Source: Fidelibacterota bacterium
Lineage (GTDB): Bacteria > Fidelibacterota > UBA2242
Length of the DNA: 5,766 nucleotides
Reading direction: 5' to 3'
Assembly: GCA_030655795.1 (NCBI GenBank)
Contig: JAUSPJ010000305.1
Location: 1-5,766 of the forward strand
Shown here: positions 1-5,166 of the stretch, piece by piece
Layout: every line of letters begins with the position of its first letter
How positions within the stretch are numbered: the stretch's first letter is position 1
Translations under genes and position numbers: made by a program
Notes under the pieces: model-generated
What the model was told of the DNA's origin: nothing
Seen by the model: only the letters and a program-made list of their open reading frames with translations
Database searches by the model: none

Positions 1-506
1 CGCATTCCCCGGCCGCCGCCGCCGGCAACCGCCTTTAAAATCACCGGATATCCGATATCGACAGCAGCTTTTCGTGCGGTTTTAACATCAGCAATGACAT
101 CTTCGCTACCGGGAATAACCGGAACACCGGCTTTTATCATAGTCGCCCGGGCTTCGGCTTTATCGCCCATGCGCTTAATAACCGATGGCGATGGCCCGAT
201 GAACACAATTTCGTTATCCAGACACATCTGGGCAAAATCGGGATTCTCAGCGAGAAAACCATAGCCGGGATGAATGGCGTCGGCATTGGTGACTTCAGCA
301 GCGCTGATAATTTGAGATTGTTTCAGATAACTGTTCTGACTGTTCGCCGGCCCGATACAGACAGCTTCATCGGCAAATCGCACATGCAGCGACAGAGAAT
401 CTGCCGTAGAATAAACCGCAACCGTAGGAATACCCAGCTCTTTACAGGCTCGAATAATTCTTAATGCGATTTCGCCTCGGTTGGCTATGAGTATTTTTTC
501 TATCAA
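1..506 (-). CDS. accC: Biotin carboxylase subunit of acetyl-CoA carboxylase (N-terminal part, cut by window edge)
   Basis: This subunit carboxylates the biotin on AccB with bicarbonate and ATP, the first half-reaction of acetyl-CoA carboxylase in fatty acid synthesis, in the cytoplasm. The visible 168 residues match the family from its first residue: KILIANRGEIALRIIRAC at about 4-21, the HPGYGFLAEN motif at about 79-88, FIGPS at about 102-106, GDKAEAR near 114-120 with Lys116, Lys158 in the VILKAV strand, and the glycine-rich ATP loop GGGGRGM at 162-168, where the window ends. About 280 further residues (family length about 450) should lie to the left. The start is TTG at 504-506: an in-frame TAG lies two codons upstream, no ATG is available, and the start fits the family N-terminus. 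It lies 36 bp after the accB stop with no clear Shine-Dalgarno site nearby, so coupling to accB translation is possible. Identity is secure; the exact start codon is slightly less so. Confidence 0.96.
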   Translation of the reverse strand, partial: MIEKILIANRGEIALRIIRACKELGIPTVAVYSTADSLSLHVRFADEAVCIGPANSQNSYLKQSQIISAAEVTNADAIHPGYGFLAENPDFAQMCLDNEIVFIGPSPSVIKRMGDKAEARATMIKAGVPVIPGSEDVIADVKTARKAAVDIGYPVILKAVAGGGGRGM

Positions 507-542
507 AATCTAATCGAATTAATAATTCTTACCACGGATAAT

Positions 543-1019
543 TTAGCCAGCAGGATCAATAAGAAACAAGGTCTGATTGTATTCCACCGCTTGTGCGTTA
601 TTTGCAAGAATTTTGACCAGTTTGCCCGAAACTTCGGATTCGATGACATTCAGAATCTTCATGGCCTCTATAATGCAGAGCGGCTGACCAATCGGAATAT
701 GATCGCCTACTTTCACATAGGGTTCAGCATCAGGAGCCGGCGCCCGGTAAAATGTCCCGACAATCGGCGATTTTATTTCCGTACCACCGCCATTCTCCTC
801 GTTAGGAGCGGCCTTGTGTTCTTCGGCAATAGCGGCCACTTCCACAAATTGCGGCAATTTGTTACTCACCGGAGTTTTTTGGGCATGAACCACATTTTGA
901 GCGCTTCCGGATAAATTCTTGGCAATTCTGATTTTTCGCCCCCAGCGGGATATTTCAATTTCGCTGATATCATGGGATTCAATAATTTTGACCAAATCGA
1001 GAATTTGATTCTTCTTCAT
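543..1019 (-). CDS. accB: Biotin carboxyl carrier protein of acetyl-CoA carboxylase
   Basis: This 158-residue protein carries the biotin that shuttles CO2 from biotin carboxylase to the carboxyltransferase of acetyl-CoA carboxylase. The N-terminal part (1-35) is the conserved helix-strand segment of bacterial BCCPs. Residues about 36-80 form the variable linker, low in complexity with a GGG run, but not the long Ala/Pro linker of enterobacteria. The biotinyl domain spans about 81-156: SPIVGTFYRAPAPDAEPYV at 84-102, then EAMKILN at 118-124 with Lys121 as the biotinylated lysine. The usual motif is EAMKMMN or EAMKLMN; the Ile-Leu variant is conservative. Length is normal. The ATG start is preceded by GAGAGGT at good spacing inside the 12-bp gap to efp, so accB is clearly in the efp operon. 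Its stop is TAA. Confidence 0.97.
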   Translation of the reverse strand: MKKNQILDLVKIIESHDISEIEISRWGRKIRIAKNLSGSAQNVVHAQKTPVSNKLPQFVEVAAIAEEHKAAPNEENGGGTEIKSPIVGTFYRAPAPDAEPYVKVGDHIPIGQPLCIIEAMKILNVIESEVSGKLVKILANNAQAVEYNQTLFLIDPAG

Positions 1020-1021
1020 AG

Positions 1022-1028
1022 ACCTCTC
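1022..1028 (-). promoter_or_regulatory. Shine-Dalgarno site of accB
   Basis: On the minus strand GAGAGGT ends three to four bases before the accB ATG. It fills most of the 12-bp efp-accB gap, supporting both the accB start and co-transcription with efp. Confidence 0.7.
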
Positions 1029-1031
1029 GCG

Positions 1032-1595
1032 TTATTCTTTAATCCGTTCAATATAGGCGCCGGAACGCGTATCAATACGAACTTTATCGCCAACGTTAAG
1101 AAACAGAGGTACTTGGATGGTTAAACCGGTCTCCAGTACCGCCGCTTTGGATGCTCCGGTAACCGTATCGCCTTTCATTCCCGGCTCCGTATCGTTAATG
1201 ATTAGATTAACATGCGATGGTATATCGATATCGACGGCCTCGTTCCCGTAAAAAAGGACCTTAATTACCTCATTTTCTTTAACGTATTGGGATGCCTCTT
1301 TAAATATTTCATCATCCAGAGGCACCTGATCATAGGTTTCGGTATTCATAAAGATAAAATGATTTCCGTCGTGATAGAGATATTGCATTTCGACGGCTTC
1401 AAGGCGGACAATATCAATTTTCTCACCCGAGCGAAAGGTGTGATCCACGACCTGTCCGGTGCGAATATTTTTAAATTTCGTACGAATACGGGCCCCGCCT
1501 CGGGCCATTTTCACATGTTGAAATTCAATAACTCTGAGTAACTCACCGTTTAAATTGATTATTAAACCGTTTCGAATATCTGTTGTTGACGCCAA
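1032..1595 (-). CDS. efp: Translation elongation factor P, Arg-tip variant
   Basis: EF-P binds between the P and E sites of the ribosome and rescues ribosomes stalled on polyproline stretches. The 187-residue product has the full three-domain layout: a KOW-like domain I (about 1-65), OB domain II (about 66-128) and OB domain III (about 129-187). The family signature in domain III is intact: KAAVLETG at 150-157, VP at 162-163, GD at 169-170. The domain I loop that reaches toward the peptidyl-tRNA CCA end reads VKMARGGAR at 28-36. The tip residue aligned with E. coli Lys34 is Arg32, and the preceding Pro-Gly is replaced by Met-Ala. The start is TTG at 1593-1595, chosen because MASTTDIRNG is the usual N-terminus and because AAGGGGG lies 5 nt upstream. 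It is the first gene of the efp-accB-accC operon, an arrangement found in many bacterial phyla. Confidence 0.97.
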   Translation of the reverse strand: MASTTDIRNGLIINLNGELLRVIEFQHVKMARGGARIRTKFKNIRTGQVVDHTFRSGEKIDIVRLEAVEMQYLYHDGNHFIFMNTETYDQVPLDDEIFKEASQYVKENEVIKVLFYGNEAVDIDIPSHVNLIINDTEPGMKGDTVTGASKAAVLETGLTIQVPLFLNVGDKVRIDTRSGAYIERIKE

Positions 1596-1600
1596 ATGTT

Positions 1601-1607
1601 CCCCCTT
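1601..1607 (-). promoter_or_regulatory. Strong Shine-Dalgarno site that fixes the efp TTG start
   Basis: On the minus strand the purine run AAGGGGG ends 5 nt before the TTG at 1593-1595. The spacing is normal and no ATG or GTG competes, so this site decides the start of efp. Confidence 0.75.
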
Positions 1608-1629
1608 CTAATAACTAATCGCGCCGTTG

Positions 1630-1658
1630 AATTTACCGCCTCATGTTGTTAGTGTCAA
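1630..1658 (-). promoter_or_regulatory. Sigma-70-type promoter of the efp-accB-accC operon
   Basis: On the minus strand a perfect -35 box TTGACA (1653-1658) is followed by exactly 17 bp and then TAAATT (1630-1635), which matches 4 of 6 bases of the TATAAT consensus. Transcription would begin near 1623, giving a leader of about 28 nt before the efp TTG. No operator-like repeat is seen over it. This is a pattern match only; no start site is known. Confidence 0.65.
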
Positions 1659-1791
1659 TCAATTTTTGCTCCATATTCACTCACCTGATTTCAATAATTC
1701 TTTTTTTTAACTACTCAGCCGTATAAAGTGAGTAAGTTTTATTCTTATTCCAGGGCTACACTGCGGAACGGCACTTAGCTCGACTGCAGAA

Positions 1792-1831
1792 AAACATTAA
1801 CCATCCGGCAGCTGCCGGATGGTTAATGTTT
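1792..1831. repeat. Perfect 40-bp palindrome
   Basis: Two 20-base arms meet without a spacer at 1811/1812. The core is CCGGCAGCTGCCGG and the outer parts are AT-rich (AAACATTAACC and its complement). Every position pairs. As RNA it would fold into a very stable hairpin on either strand. It lacks a proper T-tract beyond the stem, and both neighbouring genes are transcribed away from it, so a terminator role is not needed here. A repeat or protein-binding palindrome is at least as likely. Confidence 0.8.
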
Positions 1832-1847
1832 ATGCCGATCGAAGATT

Positions 1848-1892
1848 CTCCGAGGAGTCCTACGTGACCTTTGGAAAGGCATGCCTATGGCA
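1848..1892. repeat. Chain of three small hairpins
   Basis: Three short inverted repeats follow each other closely: CTCCGAGGAG (1848-1857), CCTTTGGAAAGG (1868-1879) and TGCCTATGGCA (1882-1892). The palindrome GGCATGCC (1878-1885) joins the last two. Each has a 4-5 bp stem and a 2-3 base loop. Such strings of mini-hairpins are typical of intergenic repeat families rather than of coding or promoter DNA. The family itself is not identified. Confidence 0.55.
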
Positions 1893-2006
1893 TTATTTCG
1901 CTTCGGGGTTGGGATGTGGAAGGGCTACAGAGTAAACACCCTGTTGCCAAATGAAAATTATAAAACCTGAAATGTTTGCGGCTGAGTAGTAACTTTTTAT
2001 TAAAGT

Positions 2007-2039
2007 TTTGGCGATATCTGGTATTTTGTCTTATCTTTG
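2007..2039 (+). promoter_or_regulatory. Possible promoter of the PHP hydrolase gene, close enough for a leaderless transcript
   Basis: TTTG (2007-2010), 21 bp, then TATCTTTG (2032-2039) match the Bacteroidetes-type pattern TTTG-N19-21-TAnnTTTG. The same bases read as sigma-70 give TTGGCG (2008-2013), an 18-bp spacer and TATCTT (2032-2037), each 4 of 6. Either way transcription would begin at about 2043-2046, at or next to the ATG at 2044, and no Shine-Dalgarno site lies upstream. The site lies outside the repeat element. The other genes here use Shine-Dalgarno sites, which weakens the Bacteroidetes reading. Confidence 0.4.
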
Positions 2040-2043
2040 ATTT

Positions 2044-3648
2044 ATGATTGCGTTTTCCGGAAATAACTGGTCGGAATTATTTAATATTGCAGCCTTGGTT
2101 TTACTACCGGTTTTCCTTTACGCGGAAATGCATTATCGGCTGCCGTTATTAAAAGGATTTCTCTATAAAAAACAGCCGGAGATTCTTTTTGATTTACCCT
2201 GCCGCACAGAAACCGGTATCATCCCGGTGCTCCTGCTGATCAAAGACGCTCATTGGTTCCCGGTAACAATTGACAGACTATTAGTCCGGCTGATCGCCCA
2301 GGACGGCCATTCAATTTACCGGGAAATACCTGTGCCCCTTAAAAAGCAGGTAACTCAAAAATGGTTTCATATAATTATTGATATTGATGTCTCCGAATAC
2401 AAAAACCAATGGCTGGGTGTTGACTGTTTTGCCTATGTAACTTATGGAAAAAAATCCACTGTTATTCATAACGATAACTACCGTACCCTGTCACAACGGC
2501 CGTTTAACATCTTCATCGATTCCGATCCGATTCCCCTGGAAAAAGGCTGGCTTTGGGGAGACATGCACTCGCACTCATCCTTTACCGAAGACCAGGTTGA
2601 ATTCGGCGCCCCGCCCGAATGTTACCGGATCATGGCCCGGGCTATGGGAATCTCCTTTTATGCGCTGACAGAACATTCCTATGATATGGATGACACGGAG
2701 GACTCCTGGACAGAAAACGATCCGCAACTGCGTAAATGGGCTAAATTCCGGCAAAGCATTCAGGAATTAAATGCGAACGACCCGGATTTTCTGATCATTC
2801 CCGGAGAAGAGGTATCGGTTGATAACGGATTTGGACGCACTGTTCACATGGGTATTCTGAATAATCCGAATTTTCATATCGGCACCGGTGACGGGATGGA
2901 ACATTCCCTGGGAAAAGAGACCGAAAACCACTATGCAAAAGTCCTGGACTCCATCCCTGAAAACACCCTGGCATTCGCCGCGCATCCCTTTGACAATCCG
3001 TCCCTGCTTCACCGCCTGCTAATTCGCCGGGGCGTCTGGAATCGCTGGGATTCTCATCCGCGTCTTGACGGATTACAAATCTTAAACGGTAATCCTACGG
3101 CAGATTTCGAATGGGGTAAAAAATTCTGGATCAGTCAGCTGCTTAAAGGACGCCGTCAGTTAATCTATGCCGGGAACGACTCCCATGGCAACTTTAACCG
3201 TTTCCGCCAGATTGTGTTGCCACTGCTGTTCATGCGGGAACATCGTCACCAGATTTTCGGATATAACTTAACCGGTGTAAAAAGCGATCTGGCAAAGGGC
3301 ATGAATGGTATCATTAAGGATTTGAAAAAGGCAAGCGTGATCATATCAAACGGCCCGTTTATATGTTTATCGATGGACTCAGCAAGAATTCTCACCATTA
3401 CTGCAAAAACCAGTACGTTTTTTGGTTCGCTTAAAACGATTTCTGTTTACTTAGGCGATCCCGCAAAGCAAAAAGAGTTCAATTTTCACACGAAAAAATT
3501 CCAAAACGGACAAACCGATCACACAATACATTTAGCTACAGATGACATCCCGGACCAGGGATATTTCAGAGCAGAACTCAGCACACATAAAGACAGATTC
3601 GCGATGACTAATGCCGTGTGGTTTGAAGTTCACCCAAAGGTCATTTAA
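2044..3648 (+). CDS. CehA/McbA-type PHP-domain metallohydrolase with N-terminal hydrophobic segment
   Basis: This 534-residue protein is a PHP-superfamily metal-dependent hydrolase of the CehA/McbA-like group; members cleave phosphoester or carbamate-type bonds, but the substrate here is unknown. Residues about 15-27 are hydrophobic and could be a short membrane anchor. About 45-160 looks like a beta-rich domain. The PHP domain runs from about 169 to 400: GDMHSHS at 172-178 (His175, His177) with Asp183, ALTEHS at 207-212 (His211), PGEEVS at 253-258 (Glu256), VHMG with His268, AAHPFD at 312-317 (His314), and GNDSHG at 377-382 (Asp379, His381). All expected metal ligands are therefore present, though motif II has Glu where many members have Asp. 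The C-terminal 100 residues (NGPF at 436-439 onward) form another beta domain of the kind seen in this group. The ATG has no Shine-Dalgarno site; the next in-frame ATG (residue 29) would remove the hydrophobic segment. No neighbour reveals its substrate. Confidence 0.85.
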   Translation: MIAFSGNNWSELFNIAALVLLPVFLYAEMHYRLPLLKGFLYKKQPEILFDLPCRTETGIIPVLLLIKDAHWFPVTIDRLLVRLIAQDGHSIYREIPVPLKKQVTQKWFHIIIDIDVSEYKNQWLGVDCFAYVTYGKKSTVIHNDNYRTLSQRPFNIFIDSDPIPLEKGWLWGDMHSHSSFTEDQVEFGAPPECYRIMARAMGISFYALTEHSYDMDDTEDSWTENDPQLRKWAKFRQSIQELNANDPDFLIIPGEEVSVDNGFGRTVHMGILNNPNFHIGTGDGMEHSLGKETENHYAKVLDSIPENTLAFAAHPFDNPSLLHRLLIRRGVWNRWDSHPRLDGLQILNGNPTADFEWGKKFWISQLLKGRRQLIYAGNDSHGNFNRFRQIVLPLLFMREHRHQIFGYNLTGVKSDLAKGMNGIIKDLKKASVIISNGPFICLSMDSARILTITAKTSTFFGSLKTISVYLGDPAKQKEFNFHTKKFQNGQTDHTIHLATDDIPDQGYFRAELSTHKDRFAMTNAVWFEVHPKVI

Positions 3649-3732
3649 AAACACCTGGATTATTTTAAAGAATATCTCAGTAAAGTTTATTAATATCACG
3701 TATTAAAATGATGGTTCAATAAAGGATCTGTA
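3649..3732 (+). other. AT-rich intergenic region with kinase ribosome binding site
   Basis: These 84 bp separate the PHP gene from the kinase gene. AAAGGA (3721-3726) with a 6-nt spacer fixes the kinase ATG. There is no GC-rich hairpin with a T-tract, so read-through from the PHP gene is possible. TAAAAT (3704-3709) matches 5 of 6 bases of a -10 box but has no good -35 partner. A small AT hairpin (TTAATA at 3689-3695 region, TATTAA at 3701-3706) spans it. An own promoter for the kinase is possible but not shown. Confidence 0.5.
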
Positions 3733-5166
3733 ATGAAATCAAATCAATCTGCCGATATGGAGAGAACTGAGTTTTTACTGGAACGTCTAATCGGTCTCGC
3801 CAGGGATGTTTCGCACAGGCGATATGGGAACCCACAGGAGATTTTCGAATTAACCAAAATAGGAAAATATCCGCAAAAAATATCCGACCTGGCTGAATCC
3901 TTCGGAATGATGATGGTTAAAATCGAAGGACGTGAAATCAGACTTGAAGAAAAAATCGGTGAATTGGAAGAGCTAAACCGTGACCTGAAACGTCAGATCC
4001 GGGAACGTCGTTCGGTAGAGGATATGCGAAAAAAATATGAATTCATCGCAAATTCTTCCAAAGAATTTATGACCTTAATCAACCGAAATTATCAATATGA
4101 AGCAGTTAACGACGCCTATTGTTATGCCCACAATCGGGATCGATCGGATCTTATCGGGCAAACAGTATCAGAAGTCTGGGGAAATGAGGTTTTTAAGTCT
4201 GTTCTGAGCCGAAATTTAAAACAGTGCTTCGAGGGCAATGAAGTCCGCTATCAAGAGTGGTTTAATTTCCCGGCGCTGGGGAGGCGTTATTTCGATGTGG
4301 TCTACTATCCCTATTTTAACCGCCTGCCTGCCTGGTCGGCAGACAGGAAAAAAGTCACCCATGCGATCGTTGTTACCAGGGATATTACCGATTTGAAACG
4401 GATGGAGGAGCGGCAACGGGAACTGGAATTGCAACTGATGAAAGAACACCGCCTGTCATCGATCGGGCTTCTGGCGTCTGGTATCGCGCACAACATTCGA
4501 TCACCGCTGACGGTAATTATGGGCAATGCAGAATTATATAAGGAGAAATATCCGGATGGCGGTCAGATGAATATGATCATTCGGCAGGCTGAAAACATCG
4601 AAAAAATTCTGGATACAATGATGGTTAAATGCCGGGCTGAACAGACGACTGACACTACGGATATTGACCTGAACAGCCTGCTTCGTACCGAGCTGGATTT
4701 TCTTGAAACCGATCACTATTTCAAACAAAAGATCGCAAAAAACTATCAATTTGCTGACAATTTACCACTGGTCAGTGGAGTCTACGGCGACTTCTCCCAG
4801 GGCCTGATAAACATCATTAACAATGCCATTGATGCGATGTGCCACTCCATCGACAAAATTCTCTCTGTCCGGACATATTACGACGGTAACACCATCTACA
4901 TTGACATTGCAGATACCGGTTGTGGAATTGAACAGGAAAACATTCCGAAGCTGTTTAACCCGTTTTTTACAACAAAGGCGTATCATTCGGATAAAAGCAG
5001 CGCCGAACCGAAAGGAACCGGTCTGGGATTATTCAGTTCTCACCAGATATTGCAGGCTTATGGTGTTTTATTTGACGTTGAAAGTGAAATTAATAAAGGG
5101 ACGACTGTGCATATTAAAATCCCTTATGACAGTCGCCAAAAACCGTATACCGGGAGCGTACAATGA
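3733..5166 (+). CDS. Soluble PAS-domain sensor histidine kinase with HAMP-like N-terminal domain
   Basis: This 477-residue protein is a two-component sensor kinase without membrane segments, so it should sense a cytoplasmic signal. Residues about 12-70 form a helical HAMP-like domain (LAESFGMMMVKIEGRE at 53-68), closely repeated in the next gene. A coiled coil (about 68-105) leads to a PAS domain (about 105-222, ending TRDITDLK), which has an unusual insertion at about 196-207. The DHp H-box reads GIAHNIRSPLT at 250-260 with phospho-acceptor His253; the next residue is Asn rather than Glu or Asp. The ATPase domain has the N-box (Asn360, Asn364 in INNAIDAM), G1 box DIADTGCGI (391-399), F-box LFNPFFTTK (407-415) and G2 box GTGLGL (428-433), all intact. 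The ATG follows AAAGGA by 6 nt. The stop overlaps the next start by 4 bp (ATGA). No receiver domain is attached; its partner is probably downstream of the window. Confidence 0.93.
   Translation: MKSNQSADMERTEFLLERLIGLARDVSHRRYGNPQEIFELTKIGKYPQKISDLAESFGMMMVKIEGREIRLEEKIGELEELNRDLKRQIRERRSVEDMRKKYEFIANSSKEFMTLINRNYQYEAVNDAYCYAHNRDRSDLIGQTVSEVWGNEVFKSVLSRNLKQCFEGNEVRYQEWFNFPALGRRYFDVVYYPYFNRLPAWSADRKKVTHAIVVTRDITDLKRMEERQRELELQLMKEHRLSSIGLLASGIAHNIRSPLTVIMGNAELYKEKYPDGGQMNMIIRQAENIEKILDTMMVKCRAEQTTDTTDIDLNSLLRTELDFLETDHYFKQKIAKNYQFADNLPLVSGVYGDFSQGLINIINNAIDAMCHSIDKILSVRTYYDGNTIYIDIADTGCGIEQENIPKLFNPFFTTKAYHSDKSSAEPKGTGLGLFSSHQILQAYGVLFDVESEINKGTTVHIKIPYDSRQKPYTGSVQ
4323..4347 (+). repeat. Short inverted repeat inserted in frame in the PAS domain
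   Basis: CCTGCCTGCC (4323-4332) and GGCAGACAGG (4338-4347) pair at 9 of 10 positions around a 5-base loop. The left arm is part of three tandem CCTG units (4323-4334). It encodes roughly LPAWSADRK, placed between YYPYFN and KVTHAIVVTRDIT. In typical PAS domains this turn is only about four to six residues long, so the repeat seems to add about seven to nine residues in a surface loop without shifting the frame. Confidence 0.6.
5152..5156 (+). promoter_or_regulatory. Shine-Dalgarno site of the last gene, inside the kinase 3' end
   Basis: GGGAG sits 6 nt before the ATG at 5163-5165. It supports starting at the overlapping ATGA rather than at the ATG four codons later, and implies translational coupling with the kinase. 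Confidence 0.6.

Larger units (their letters stand above)
1710..1990. repeat. MITE-like or REP-like structured intergenic element with 12-bp terminal inverted repeats
   Basis: The stretch between efp and the PHP gene is bounded by ACTACTCAGCCG (1710-1721) and its exact reverse complement CGGCTGAGTAGT (1979-1990). With one extra base allowed, the match reaches the outer TTA/TAA. Inside are a 40-bp perfect palindrome (1792-1831), a chain of small hairpins (1848-1892), a 9-bp direct repeat AGGGCTACA (1752-1760 and 1921-1929), and CAGGG/CCCTG (1751-1755 and 1939-1943), which could pair. No open reading frame of useful length is present. The T-rich flanks (CTTTTT at 1700-1705 and 1993-1998) are only a weak candidate for a target duplication. 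The layout suggests a non-autonomous transposon or a composite of REP-like repeats. A structured RNA is the alternative. I cannot assign it to a named family. Confidence 0.55.

Noticed and set aside
270..464. Plus-strand open frame of 64 codons
   Set aside because: It lies opposite accC, whose translation matches the biotin carboxylase family throughout; no ribosome binding site or recognisable product.
591..914. Plus-strand open frame of 107 codons
   Set aside because: It is antisense to accB and its protein has no recognisable motif; a shadow frame.
1212..1541. Plus-strand open frame of 109 codons
   Set aside because: It is antisense to efp; the opposite strand encodes a complete EF-P.
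1792..1831. Ordinary Rho-independent terminator
   Set aside because: There is no T-tract after the stem on either strand and both flanking genes are transcribed away from it.
1750..1945. 6S RNA, tmRNA, RNase P RNA or SRP RNA
   Set aside because: CAGGG/CCCTG could close a long stem, but none of the conserved sequence marks of these RNAs is seen and the terminal inverted repeats fit a DNA element better.
1693..2002. Target-site duplication flanking the repeat element
   Set aside because: The flanks share only CTTTTT in T-rich DNA at slightly different distances from the ends; this could be chance.
3681..3709. Promoter of the kinase gene
   Set aside because: TAAAAT is a fair -10 box, but the sequence 16-18 bp upstream has no acceptable -35 hexamer, so it is not listed as a promoter.
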